Positions 1 to 8,832 of a stretch of DNA of 64,000 bases are shown here, piece by piece. The notes under the pieces were generated by a model that worked only from the letters and a program-made list of their open reading frames with translations, did no database searches and had not been told where the DNA came from. The position numbers were made by a program, and so were the translations under genes. Source of the DNA: Candidatus Poribacteria bacterium (lineage in GTDB: Bacteria; Poribacteria; WGA-4E; GCA-2687025). The stretch spans positions 99,018 to 163,017 of the forward strand of contig JAPPNK010000025.1 in assembly GCA_028818695.1 (NCBI GenBank). Direction: 5' to 3'. Positions within the stretch are counted from its first letter, which is position 1. Every line of letters begins with the position of its first letter.

Positions 1-2
1 TC

Positions 3-446
3 AACGCGGACGCCCCGCTGCAGTTTGCCCGCGAAGCGGCGCCGTATCTCCGCCAAAACGCCCATGCGTCCGACGAAACGCCGACGCGCGGCTCCGTCGT
101 CGGAATCTCATCGTATGTGACGGAGTGGGAAGAGTTGAGCTCGGAGTATCTTCGGCATTACGCGGAATCGAAGCGGCGCATGGAGCGCGGGATGCTTACG
201 CTGGCGCGGGAGCTGCGCCCCGACAACATCAACGTGAATGTCATCGCCGTCGGGGTGGTTTATGCCGGCATGGGCATGGCGACCATCGAACGCAAGGAGG
301 AGGCGCTGCGCAGAGGGGAATTGCCTGTCGCCAAGTTTGCGTCGGCAGACGCGGTCGCGTTTGAGGCGCTGTGCTTGACGCATCCGCGCGCGCATTACAA
401 AACGGGGCGGATTGAAGTCCTGGACGGCGGGTGGAACCTGTTTTAA
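3..446 (+). CDS. Short-chain dehydrogenase/reductase, C-terminal part (5' end outside window)
   Basis: The open frame runs into the left edge of the window, so this is the last ~147 codons of an SDR oxidoreductase that begins upstream. The sequence shows the end of the Rossmann fold: a GSVVGISS strand carrying the catalytic Ser, then the active-site YxxxK motif (YAESK) followed by the typical helix and the INVNVIAVG strand. It ends in a GRIEVLDGGWNLF tail, like the GxxxxvDGG endings of the family. SDRs use NAD(P)H on alcohols or ketones; the substrate cannot be told. An internal ATG at 117 is not the real start, because the catalytic Ser strand lies upstream of it. Confidence 0.85.
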   Translation, partial: NADAPLQFAREAAPYLRQNAHASDETPTRGSVVGISSYVTEWEELSSEYLRHYAESKRRMERGMLTLARELRPDNINVNVIAVGVVYAGMGMATIERKEEALRRGELPVAKFASADAVAFEALCLTHPRAHYKTGRIEVLDGGWNLF

Positions 447-586
447 CCCGCTCTTGACGCTCAAACGACGAATGCGTCGGCGCGTTATGATTGAAGCGCC
501 GCCGTATGCCCAGAGCGCGCGCCGACGCGCCCCAGCTTGACAGAACCCGACGCGTACGGCATCATGAAAACGTTGAATTTAGGCGA

Positions 587-1084
587 ATGAACAGCAGGAT
601 GGTACGGCTTAGCGCGTTTTATTTCTCATTTAGAGGGAGCATCGGCTGGGCGCAGTGGCTCCTAGGCTGCGTTTCGCTTTGCGCCGGCTATGTGGGTCTT
701 GGGATCGTCTCGGCGTTAGCCGACGATTATCCATCGACAAAAGACCTGTGGGTCGCCGCCCTTATTGTCGGAGCGGTTCTCTGTCTCTGGTCGGCAACAG
801 CCCTGACGCTGAAGGGGCTGCGCGGGCTATGGAACGGACGGATCCTGCGCTTTTTCTTTTCATTTGAAAGGCGCATCGGCTGGGGGAGTCTGCTCTTGGG
901 CTGCGTCTCGATCTGCGCCGGTTACGCCGCGCTTCTCAACATCTCCAGCTGGGGCCGCAACATCTGGTGGATTCATGCGCTCTGGATAATTATTTTGACG
1001 GGCGCGGGTCTGCTCGCTCTCTGGTCAGCCGCCGCCTTGACGGTCAAACGCCGGCGCGGTATGCGCTCTCGGACGCGCCCATGA
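587..1084 (+). CDS. Small membrane protein made of two tandem DUF805-like repeats
   Basis: The ~165-residue product consists of two copies of one unit: FYFSFRGSIGW...GCVSLCAGY... and FFFSFERRIGW...GCVSICAGY.... Each opens with an aromatic F-F-x-R-IGW segment and is followed by two hydrophobic helices ending in LWSA(T/A)ALT. The opening segment resembles that of DUF805 membrane proteins, so a four-helix inner-membrane protein from internal duplication is likely. The frame is open from a TTG at 491; ATG 587 is preferred because the extra N-terminus is low in hydrophobicity and rich in Arg. Its stop overlaps the next start (ATGA at 1081). The function is unknown. Confidence 0.6.
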   Translation: MNSRMVRLSAFYFSFRGSIGWAQWLLGCVSLCAGYVGLGIVSALADDYPSTKDLWVAALIVGAVLCLWSATALTLKGLRGLWNGRILRFFFSFERRIGWGSLLLGCVSICAGYAALLNISSWGRNIWWIHALWIIILTGAGLLALWSAAALTVKRRRGMRSRTRP

Positions 1085-3570
1085 AACGTCGACCTCAACC
1101 CGAACGGAAACAGAACCGTATGCCTACAAAACGACCGCTCTATTGGATATACTTCGCCGCTTGGACCGCTCTTCTCGCCTTCGCGCTGCCAGCGGCTCCC
1201 GCATTTGCCGACACTCATAACGAGATGGACGCCCCCTGGCCGCACTGGCGCGGACATGCCCAGAACGGCTCTTCAACCGAGACGGGACTCCCGGATTCTT
1301 GGGAGATGAACGGCAAGAACCATCTTTGGACAGCCGACATCGTTCTCCGATCGACGCCTGTCGTCATGAACGGGCGCGTCTATGTGATCGGGCGAACGGG
1401 GATGGACATCTCCGAGCAGGAGCGCGTCGCCTGCTTTGACGCGAAAACGGGCGATCTCGTCTGGGAGGACACATTTAACATCTATCTGACGACGATACCT
1501 TTCACGCGCGGCGGATGGGCAAATCCCGCCGGCGATCCTGAAACGGGAAACATCTATACGCACGGCGTCGGCGGCGTCTTCCGCGCATATGACAAGGACG
1601 GCAACATTCTCTGGTCAAAGTCGCTCACAGAGCTCTACGGGCGCATCTCCGGTTACGGCGGGCGCACGAACACTCCAGTCATCGTCGACGATCTCGTCGT
1701 CCTTAGTTATCTGAACTCCAGCTGGGGCGGACAGATTCCGCGGCATCGGTTCTGGGCGTTTGACAAAAAAACGGGAAGCCTTGCCTGGATAACGACCCTG
1801 CCCAACCCCCCGTATGACACGACCTACAGCGTTCCCGTCGTCGCGGACATCAATGGGCAGCGGCTGATTGTCACCGGCGGAGCGGACGGCTCCATTTACG
1901 CGCTTCAGGCTTCGACCGGCAAGATCGTCTGGTCATTCGCGCTCAGCAAACGCGGGATCAACGCCTCCGTCGTCGTCGACGGCGATAAGGTGTATGCCGC
2001 GCACAGCGAAGAAAACATCGGCTCCAGCGAGATGGGATCGGTCGTCTGCATCGATGGAACGGGCGAAGGGGACATCACCCAAAGCGGCGCTCTCTGGCGG
2101 CGCGACGGTTTCAGCGCCGGTTACGCCAGTCTTGCGGTTCACAACGGCGTCGTCTATGCGGTTGAAAACGCTTCAAACCTGATCGCGATGGACGGCGAGA
2201 CAGGGGACCCGCTCTGGACGCACAGCCTCGGGACGGTCGGCAAAGGCTCGCCCGTCATCGCCGACGGCAAAATCTACGCCCCCGAAGTGAACGGGCTGAT
2301 CCATATCCTGAAATTGACCGAAAACGGCGTTGAAACGCTGGATGTCGACAAGCTCCTGCTAGGCGACCGACCCGCTGAAATCTACGGCTCCCCCGCTGTC
2401 GGGTATCGGCGCGTCTATATTCCGACCGAGACGGGGCTTTACTGCATTGGAACGGACGCGGACGCTTCAACGAAGGTTTCGTCGCCTCCGATGCTGGGTC
2501 CGCGTCCTGAATCGGCGGATGAGAAGGTTGCGCAGCTGCAGATTCGTCCGGCGGAGGTTCTGTTGAAGCCGGGCGAATCGGTTCAGTTTACCGCTTACGC
2601 CTTCGCGGCGAACGGGCGGCTCATCGGCGCAAAAGAGGTTATATGGTCGGTCACAGGCGCGCAAGGCTCCGTCAACTACGCCGGCATGTTTCAAACGCAT
2701 TCGGCGGCGGCAGCAAGCGCAGGCATCGTCACCGCGGAAGAGGTGGCACCGCCCGGCCTTGACCGTCCGCTCCGTTCCCCGTCCGATTTTCAGCGGGCGA
2801 TCGGGTACGCTGTCAGCCTGCTCCGCCGAAAAGCGGGCAGCCCCGACGCGGAGCTCGTCAAAGGCTTCGTCGAGTCGGTTGATGAGAACGCCCTGACACT
2901 CGAGGACAGAAACGGGCAGCTCATTTCAACAAATATGAAAGCGGTCATCGGCGGCAAGTTCGACGGAATGCAGGCGGTCGGCCGCATCCGAATTTCGCCC
3001 AACCTGCCGTACTATGAGGATTTGACCGATGTTGCGGACGGACAGGCTCCAGGCTTCTGGATCGGCTCCGCCGGCAAATTCAAAACAATAGAGAGGGGCG
3101 GCGAACGGGTCTTGCATAAAGGGCGAGTCGCTCGAGGGCTTGACCGCTCCTACGTTTATATCGGCGCGCCGGACGCATCGGGCTATACCGTTCAAGCCGA
3201 CCTGATGGGAACGCGGCCCCGACGCAGCATGCCCGATATGGGGCTGATTGCCAACCGGTATGTGCTGACCCTGGAAGGGAACCATCAGGCGCTGCATATC
3301 TTCTCGTGGGCGTCCGACCTGCGCATGGCAAAACAGGTGCCGTTCAAATGGGAACCGGATGTCTGGTACCGCATGGAGCTGCGAGTCGACATAGAGGACG
3401 GCGAAGCGGTCGTTCGAGGCAAGGTGTGGAAACGCGTCAACCCTAAACCGGACGCCTGGACCATTGAAGCGGTCGACCCGTATCCGAACCTTGAAGGAAG
3501 CGCCGGCATCTACGGATTCTCCTATGCCGACATCTACTACGACAACATTACCGTTAGGAAAAGCGAATAA
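1081..3570 (+). CDS. Secreted PQQ-type beta-propeller protein with Ig-like and LamG-like C-terminal regions
   Basis: The product has ~829 residues. A signal peptide lies around residues 14-43 (MPTKRPLYW... to APAFA), so it is periplasmic or exported. Residues ~50-480 repeat the PQQ-propeller blade signature (e.g. VACFDAKTGDLVWED, FWAFDKKTGSLAW, IYALQASTGKIVWSF, LIAMDGETGDPLW). A Big/Ig-like module follows (LLKPGESVQFTAYAF), then a concanavalin/LamG-like end (ERGGERVLHKG..., DIYYDNITVRKSE). Whether it binds PQQ is not visible; many such proteins are non-catalytic. ATG 1081 overlaps the upstream stop; ATG 1120 would give a more ordinary signal peptide. The stop overlaps the next propeller gene (taATG at 3570). 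Confidence 0.8.
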   Translation: MKRRPQPERKQNRMPTKRPLYWIYFAAWTALLAFALPAAPAFADTHNEMDAPWPHWRGHAQNGSSTETGLPDSWEMNGKNHLWTADIVLRSTPVVMNGRVYVIGRTGMDISEQERVACFDAKTGDLVWEDTFNIYLTTIPFTRGGWANPAGDPETGNIYTHGVGGVFRAYDKDGNILWSKSLTELYGRISGYGGRTNTPVIVDDLVVLSYLNSSWGGQIPRHRFWAFDKKTGSLAWITTLPNPPYDTTYSVPVVADINGQRLIVTGGADGSIYALQASTGKIVWSFALSKRGINASVVVDGDKVYAAHSEENIGSSEMGSVVCIDGTGEGDITQSGALWRRDGFSAGYASLAVHNGVVYAVENASNLIAMDGETGDPLWTHSLGTVGKGSPVIADGKIYAPEVNGLIHILKLTENGVETLDVDKLLLGDRPAEIYGSPAVGYRRVYIPTETGLYCIGTDADASTKVSSPPMLGPRPESADEKVAQLQIRPAEVLLKPGESVQFTAYAFAANGRLIGAKEVIWSVTGAQGSVNYAGMFQTHSAAAASAGIVTAEEVAPPGLDRPLRSPSDFQRAIGYAVSLLRRKAGSPDAELVKGFVESVDENALTLEDRNGQLISTNMKAVIGGKFDGMQAVGRIRISPNLPYYEDLTDVADGQAPGFWIGSAGKFKTIERGGERVLHKGRVARGLDRSYVYIGAPDASGYTVQADLMGTRPRRSMPDMGLIANRYVLTLEGNHQALHIFSWASDLRMAKQVPFKWEPDVWYRMELRVDIEDGEAVVRGKVWKRVNPKPDAWTIEAVDPYPNLEGSAGIYGFSYADIYYDNITVRKSE

Positions 3571-5069
3571 TGCGAACCGCACATTTAAGTTGGATCGCCG
3601 TCATCATCTTTAGCGCCGGCGTCTTGGCGCATGGCTCCTCTCACTTGCCCAGCGAACAAGACGCGACGATGTGGGGATTCACCCTCGGACGCAACATGGT
3701 CTCGCACGAAAAGAACCTCCCCGCCGAATGGGACCCCGCGACCGGCATGAACATCAAATGGACGGCAGAACTCGGCTCTCAAAGTTACGCTGGACCAGTT
3801 CTGCATGGAGGAAAGGTGTTTGTCGGCACCAACAACGAATCGTTCAAACAGCCCGTTCTGACCGGCGACCGCGGGAACATCATGGCGTTCCGTGAAGAAG
3901 ACGGCGAATTTCTATGGCAGACGACGCACACCAAACTGACGGCGGGGCGCGTGAACGACTGGCCCTACCAGGGCGTCTGCTCCGCGCCGTATATTGAAGG
4001 CGACCGGCTCTACTATGTCTCCAACCGCTGCACCGTCGTCTGCGTCGATACCGAAGGCTTTTACGACAGCCAAAACGACGGTCCCTACATTGGCGAAACC
4101 GACGTCACGATGCAGCATGGCGACATCGTCTGGGAATACGACATGATTGAGCAGCTGGAAGTGTTTCCGCACAACCTCGCTGTCTGCAGTCCGATCGCGG
4201 TCGGCGACCTGCTGTTTATCGTGACAGGAAACGGCGTGGACGAGGGGCATATCAACATTCCGTCCCCCTTTGCGCCGAGTTTCATTGCGCTCAACAAGAA
4301 GACGGGCGCGCTCGTTTGGGAAGACGCTTCGCCCGGGCAGAATATTCTTCACGGGCAATGGTCGAACCCGGCATACGGCGAAGCGGGCGGACGCGGACAG
4401 GTCATCTTCCCCGGCGGCGACGGATGGATCTATGCGCTGGATCCGAAAACGGGCGAACTGATCTGGAAATTCGACTGCAATCCGAAAGACTCGATCTGGG
4501 AGCTGGGCGGCGGAGGGACGCGCAACAACATCGTTTCAACCCCCGTTTTCCATGACGGCGTCGTCTATATCGGCGTCGGTCAAGACCCTGAACACGGCGA
4601 GGGCGAAGGGCATCTCTACGCCATCGACGCGACGAAGACGGGCGACATCACCGAAACGGGCGCCATATGGCATGTGTTCGGCGACGACGAAACGGCGAAA
4701 AGCGACAATCCGTTTGTGAAGAAAAAGAAATTCTACCGCACCATCTCCACCGTCTCCATCCATGACGGGCTTGTCTACGCCGCCGATCTGAACGGATATG
4801 TGTACTGCTTCGATGCGAAGACAGGCGAGAAAAAATGGAAGCATGACATGGAGGCGGCTGTCTGGGGTTCCACGCTCGTGGCGGACGGAAAGGTGTATAT
4901 CGGCGACGAGGACGGAGATATGGTTGTCCTGAAGGAGGGGCCGGAGCTGGAGGTTCTGTTTGAGGTGAACATGGGCAGCAGCATGTACACGACGCCTGTG
5001 CCGAAGGACGGAACGATCTATCTCGTCAGCCGAAATCGGCTCTTTGCGGTGGAAGCAGCCGCCGAATGA
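3570..5069 (+). CDS. Secreted PQQ-type beta-propeller protein
   Basis: The product is 499 residues with an N-terminal signal sequence (MRTAHLSWIAVIIFSAGVLA). Nearly the whole mature part is propeller blades with Trp-docking motifs: FIALNKKTGALVWED, IYALDPKTGELIWKF, LYAIDATKTGDITETGAIW, VYCFDAKTGEKKWKH. It resembles outer-membrane-assembly or quinoprotein-like PQQ-repeat proteins, but no dehydrogenase active site could be recognised. It is the second of two consecutive propeller genes and overlaps both neighbours (TAATG upstream, ATGA downstream at 5066), so the three genes are probably translated as one unit. Confidence 0.8.
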   Translation: MRTAHLSWIAVIIFSAGVLAHGSSHLPSEQDATMWGFTLGRNMVSHEKNLPAEWDPATGMNIKWTAELGSQSYAGPVLHGGKVFVGTNNESFKQPVLTGDRGNIMAFREEDGEFLWQTTHTKLTAGRVNDWPYQGVCSAPYIEGDRLYYVSNRCTVVCVDTEGFYDSQNDGPYIGETDVTMQHGDIVWEYDMIEQLEVFPHNLAVCSPIAVGDLLFIVTGNGVDEGHINIPSPFAPSFIALNKKTGALVWEDASPGQNILHGQWSNPAYGEAGGRGQVIFPGGDGWIYALDPKTGELIWKFDCNPKDSIWELGGGGTRNNIVSTPVFHDGVVYIGVGQDPEHGEGEGHLYAIDATKTGDITETGAIWHVFGDDETAKSDNPFVKKKKFYRTISTVSIHDGLVYAADLNGYVYCFDAKTGEKKWKHDMEAAVWGSTLVADGKVYIGDEDGDMVVLKEGPELEVLFEVNMGSSMYTTPVPKDGTIYLVSRNRLFAVEAAAE

Positions 5070-6139
5070 GCTTAGAGGCAAAAGTTGCGGAGGCGCAGCG
5101 GCGTCTAGACGCGCATGTGCGCGAGATGATTCAGTGGCATTTTAGCCCCGAAACGGGCGCGCCGTTCTGGATCGACTACGCGCGCCGTCTCGACTTCGAT
5201 CCGCGCAAGGAGATTGGCGGCTTCGACGACCTGCATGCGCTCGGACCGTTCCAAGACGAATGGCTGCGCGGCGGACCGGTGCGCCGGTGGGTGCCGAAAG
5301 CGTACGAAAACAGCCCAGTCTATGTGTTTGAAACGGGCGGATCAACAGGGCTGCCGAAAAACCGCATCAGCGTCCGCGATTTTCAAATCGACTATGAGAT
5401 GTTCAGCGACTCGCTCTCGGAGGAGGGCTTCCCGCGCGGGGCAGACTGGCTCATGCTCGGCCCGACGGGACCGCGCCGGCTGCGCCTTGCGGTTGAGCAT
5501 CTGGCGCAAACGCGCGGCGGCGTCTGTTTCCATGTCGACATGGACCCGCGCTGGGTGAACCAGCTGATACGCGACGGCAAGCGCATGGAGATGGAGGCGT
5601 ATAAACGGCATGTGGTTGATCAGGGGCTGAAGATACTGCGCGCCCATGAGAGCGTCGCCTGCCTCTTCACAACGCCGAAACTGCTGGAGGCGCTGTGCGA
5701 AAAAATATCGCTGCAGCAGGCGGGCGTCAAGGGCATCTTCTGCGGCGGAACGGAGATGAACGCGCAGTTCAACCGCTTCGCGCGCGAGGAGCTGATCGCC
5801 GGCATTGAGTTTGTGCCGACCTACGGCAACACGCTCATGGGCTTGGCGATGTCGAAGCCGTTCGATCCCGCCGACGAGTATGCGATCACCTACTATCCGC
5901 CGCTGCCGCGCGCCTATATTGAGCTGCTTGATCCGTCCGACACGACGCGGCGAGTAGATTACGGCGAGACGGGGCGCGTCGCGCTGACGACGCTCACCAA
6001 AGAGTTCTTTATGCCGCGCTTTCTGGAGCGGGACGAGGCGGAACGCGCCGAGCCGATCGATCTATACCCTTGGGACGGCGTCGAGAATCTGCGGCTGTTG
6101 ACGGAGCTGCATGATACGGTGGTGGTGGGGGTGTATTGA
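5066..6139 (+). CDS. Adenylate-forming enzyme, phenylacetate-CoA-ligase-like
   Basis: The 357-residue protein shows acyl-adenylate synthetase motifs in order: the phosphate-binding loop ETGGSTGLPKN (~residue 90), a CGGTEM segment, VPTYGNTLMG (the Y-G-x-T adenine/substrate motif) and YGETGRV before the hinge. It ends soon after, so the small C-terminal domain of full-length ligases (~430 residues or more) is short or missing. It may activate a carboxylate as an acyl-AMP; the substrate is unknown. The start overlaps the stop of the propeller gene (ATGA), which couples it to secreted proteins, an odd pairing with an apparently cytosolic enzyme. Confidence 0.7.
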   Translation: MSLEAKVAEAQRRLDAHVREMIQWHFSPETGAPFWIDYARRLDFDPRKEIGGFDDLHALGPFQDEWLRGGPVRRWVPKAYENSPVYVFETGGSTGLPKNRISVRDFQIDYEMFSDSLSEEGFPRGADWLMLGPTGPRRLRLAVEHLAQTRGGVCFHVDMDPRWVNQLIRDGKRMEMEAYKRHVVDQGLKILRAHESVACLFTTPKLLEALCEKISLQQAGVKGIFCGGTEMNAQFNRFAREELIAGIEFVPTYGNTLMGLAMSKPFDPADEYAITYYPPLPRAYIELLDPSDTTRRVDYGETGRVALTTLTKEFFMPRFLERDEAERAEPIDLYPWDGVENLRLLTELHDTVVVGVY

Positions 6140-6164
6140 GCAGGCGCGTTCGGAATTGCCATGC

Positions 6165-7103
6165 CTATTCGCCTTTTCTGTATTCATCTCTGAAATAATT
6201 CACACCGCCATGCCTCTTCCATCTACCTTTATGATGCTCAATGTCTATGGGTTCGAACCCTAGAGCTTCCAGATCCGGAGGCGGACTCACCTTAAATGTC
6301 TCCGATTTGCCGTTTTTAAAGTTCAAGAATACTTTGCGCGTAAGGGAGCCGTCTTTCTCTCGATAATAGAAGATTTCAAAATTCTCGGTCATGTAACCGA
6401 CGGATCCGCCGCCGGTGTATGCAATGGTCGGCTCCTCTCGCATTCCGCCTTTATTCAGCAGAATATCCTCCGCCAACAAGACGTCAAAGCGGGCGACAAA
6501 GCTCCTCGCCACATAGGCGACATCGTCGCCTTCGCCAAATTCCCGCTTGACATATCCTTCTCTAGGCTCGCCAATAATCAACCCTTTTTCGATGGCGGCG
6601 TTCTGCTCATTCTCAATTTCTTTGCTCCGTTGGCGCGTCTCTTCAGAGGGTCTGTAAACGAGGGCTGTAGCGCCTTTAACCCGCTCCATGATTCCGACTT
6701 CTTCCAAAGGTCTGTGCCAATGCCATGTGTCCCAATGGGAGTAATCGGGCTTCCATCCTTCTGGAGGCTCGCCGATCTGCCCGTTGTCGTCGTATTCTCG
6801 GGCGGCGGCGTCCAAATCGTTGACAGAAGCCTCCGCGCCGACGGACGCCCGCCCGTTTTCATTGCCAGATCCGCCTTCCATATCGGCTGCTTTGGACGTC
6901 TGCCCAGTTTCAGACGCCGCGCCGTTCGCTGCCTTGGAGAAGGAGCGCAAGCGCGGAGATTGCTCGGCTTCATCCAAAGAGAAGACTGTCTCGACATCTT
7001 TGCCTGTATCGAAGACGCCGCGATGAAAGAGAAATGCGACCGCAACGATCGCAAGCGCCGTGAGTCCTGCGATGATCCAAAAGATTTGCTTGGTCTGTTT
7101 CAC
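6165..7103 (-). CDS. Membrane-anchored protein of unknown function
   Basis: From the GTG at 7103 the product has 312 residues: a short basic N-terminus (MKQTKQ), one transmembrane helix (IFWIIAGLTALAIVAVAFLF), a low-complexity linker of ~90 residues, and a charged domain with many Trp/His residues (HWDTWHWHRPLEEVG). The frame stays open to 7175, but a good promoter covers 7147-7175, and an AAGGAG stands before the GTG, so the shorter form is preferred. No family is recognised. The topology suggests a domain exposed outside the inner membrane. It converges on the adenylating-enzyme gene and diverges from the M16 peptidase pair. Confidence 0.55.
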   Translation of the reverse strand: MKQTKQIFWIIAGLTALAIVAVAFLFHRGVFDTGKDVETVFSLDEAEQSPRLRSFSKAANGAASETGQTSKAADMEGGSGNENGRASVGAEASVNDLDAAAREYDDNGQIGEPPEGWKPDYSHWDTWHWHRPLEEVGIMERVKGATALVYRPSEETRQRSKEIENEQNAAIEKGLIIGEPREGYVKREFGEGDDVAYVARSFVARFDVLLAEDILLNKGGMREEPTIAYTGGGSVGYMTENFEIFYYREKDGSLTRKVFLNFKNGKSETFKVSPPPDLEALGFEPIDIEHHKGRWKRHGGVNYFRDEYRKGE

Positions 7104-7146
7104 TCTTCCAATCTCCTTATCATCCGCTGTCTCACTTGGCATACGC

Positions 7147-7175
7147 ATCATAACGCAGAATTGTGTTGAGCGCAA
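7147..7175 (-). promoter_or_regulatory. Sigma-70-type promoter of the membrane-anchored protein gene
   Basis: On the minus strand TTGCGC and TATGAT are separated by 17 bases. The predicted transcription start (~7140) lies downstream of the ATGs at the far 5' end of the frame, which is why the GTG at 7103 was chosen as start. Confidence 0.6.
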
Positions 7176-7247
7176 GCTTCGCTTAATGCGCGGCTAAGAT
7201 TTCCGCATGCGCGGGAGTATCGGTGTCCAAATGCTGCCATAAGGCGT

Positions 7248-7276
7248 TTGCATCCGCCGCCCATTGAATGTATGAT
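7248..7276 (+). promoter_or_regulatory. Sigma-70-type promoter of the M16 peptidase operon
   Basis: TTGCAT and a perfect TATGAT are separated by 17 bases. Transcription would begin near 7283, which makes ATG 7285 an unlikely start and favours ATG 7303, preceded by GGAGAGG. Confidence 0.65.
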
Positions 7277-7302
7277 GCGTCCGTATGGAAACGGAGAGGT
7301 AT

Positions 7303-8832
7303 ATGATAGGCAATCGGTTCGTTCGCTTCGCCGCCCCGCTGATCTCCGCATGCGTCGCCTTGTGCTTGACCGCCTCGGCGCAAAACCTAGAGGAGCGGGT
7401 CGTCGAACACACGCTCGACAACGGAATGAAACTGCTCCTGATGCGCCGAGCGCAGTCGCCGACCGTCGCGCTGCATATTTGGGTCAAAGCAGGCTCCGTC
7501 GACGAACCGATCGACCGAACGGGCATTGCGCATATGCTGGAACATATGCTCTTTAAAGGAACCCGCCAGCTCGGCGCTCTCAACTACGAAGCGGAGAAGC
7601 CGCTGCTTGACAAACTGGACGAGCTCCATGCCCAGTACGATCCGCTCAAAGTCGCCGACGATCTCTCTGAGGAGCAAGCCGCCCTGCGCGACAGCCTCAA
7701 GGCGGAAATCGAGCGGGTTCAGGAGCAGGCGCGGGAGCTGGTTGTTCCAAGCCAAGTTTCAGAACTCTACGAATACGAAGGCGCCATTGGGCTGAACGCC
7801 GGCACCGGAACCGACTTCACGAACTATGTCGTCTCCCTTCCCGCCAACAAGATTGAGCTGTGGATGCGCATCGAAGCGGAGCGGATGCGCGACCCTGTGC
7901 TGCGCGAATTCTACACGGAGCGCGATGTTGTCATGGAGGAGCGGAAGCAGCGGTATGAAGCGAGCTCGTTTGGACGTTTGAGCGACGCGCTGCTCACAAC
8001 CGCGTTCAAGGCGCACCCCTACGGAACGCCTATCATCGGCTGGGAATCGGACATTGAACGGCTCAAACGGCCGGAAGCGGAGCTTTTCTTTAAGACGTAT
8101 TACGCGCCGAACAACGCCGTCGTGACGATCGTCGGCGACATTGACATCGAGTGGGTCATTGAGCGTATGACGCAGTATTTTAGCGACATACCCGCCCAGG
8201 AGATACCGCCGCGCATCGGCACAAAAGAGCCGAAACAGATTGGCGAACGGCGCGTCTATGTGAAATTTGCCGCGGAGCCGCGCCTGCAGGTCGCCTACCA
8301 TAAACCGACCATTCCGTCCTACGACGATTTTGTCTTTGACGTTATCAACAGTCTGCTCACATCGGGGCGCACCGCGCGTCTGTATAAGGCTCTGGTTGAA
8401 GAGCGGCAGGTCGCCTCGAGCGTCCGTTCGGTGAACGGATATCCAGGCGCGCGTTTTCCGAACCTGTTCATGATCGACATTGTTCCGCGCAGCCCGCACA
8501 CGCCGACGCAGGTTGAGCGGGCTTTGTACGCCGAACTGGAACGGCTTAAAAATGAGCCGGTCAGCGATCGGGAACTGCAAAAAGTGCGCAACCAGTTTCA
8601 AGCCGACTTCATCCGCGGGCTTAATTCGAACGCGGGGATGGCGAGTCAGCTGGGCTACTATGAGCTGATCGCCGGGTCGTGGCGTTATACGCAGACGCTT
8701 TTAGACACGGTGAACCGCATCGATGCGGAGGATATTCAGCGGGTCGCGCGGGAGTATTTAACATGGGAAAATCGGACGGTCGCTGTTCTGGTTCGAGAGG
8801 CGCCGGCAGCGCAGGAGGAGGCGGGCAAATGA
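7303..8832 (+). CDS. Zinc-dependent M16 family peptidase (active subunit)
   Basis: The product is 509 residues with a signal peptide ending near residue 26 (LCLTASAQ). It carries the inverted zinc motif HxxEH (HMLEH, residues 77-81) and a downstream Glu in the RIEAERMRDP helix (~191-193), as in pitrilysin/insulinase-type peptidases. Between them sits a charged helical insertion (about residues 95-150). A second M16 half follows with the usual LLTSGRTARLYKALVEERQV segment. It probably works as a heterodimer with the next gene, whose start overlaps its stop (ATGA at 8829). It is expected to degrade or process peptides in the periplasm. Confidence 0.9.
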   Translation: MIGNRFVRFAAPLISACVALCLTASAQNLEERVVEHTLDNGMKLLLMRRAQSPTVALHIWVKAGSVDEPIDRTGIAHMLEHMLFKGTRQLGALNYEAEKPLLDKLDELHAQYDPLKVADDLSEEQAALRDSLKAEIERVQEQARELVVPSQVSELYEYEGAIGLNAGTGTDFTNYVVSLPANKIELWMRIEAERMRDPVLREFYTERDVVMEERKQRYEASSFGRLSDALLTTAFKAHPYGTPIIGWESDIERLKRPEAELFFKTYYAPNNAVVTIVGDIDIEWVIERMTQYFSDIPAQEIPPRIGTKEPKQIGERRVYVKFAAEPRLQVAYHKPTIPSYDDFVFDVINSLLTSGRTARLYKALVEERQVASSVRSVNGYPGARFPNLFMIDIVPRSPHTPTQVERALYAELERLKNEPVSDRELQKVRNQFQADFIRGLNSNAGMASQLGYYELIAGSWRYTQTLLDTVNRIDAEDIQRVAREYLTWENRTVAVLVREAPAAQEEAGK

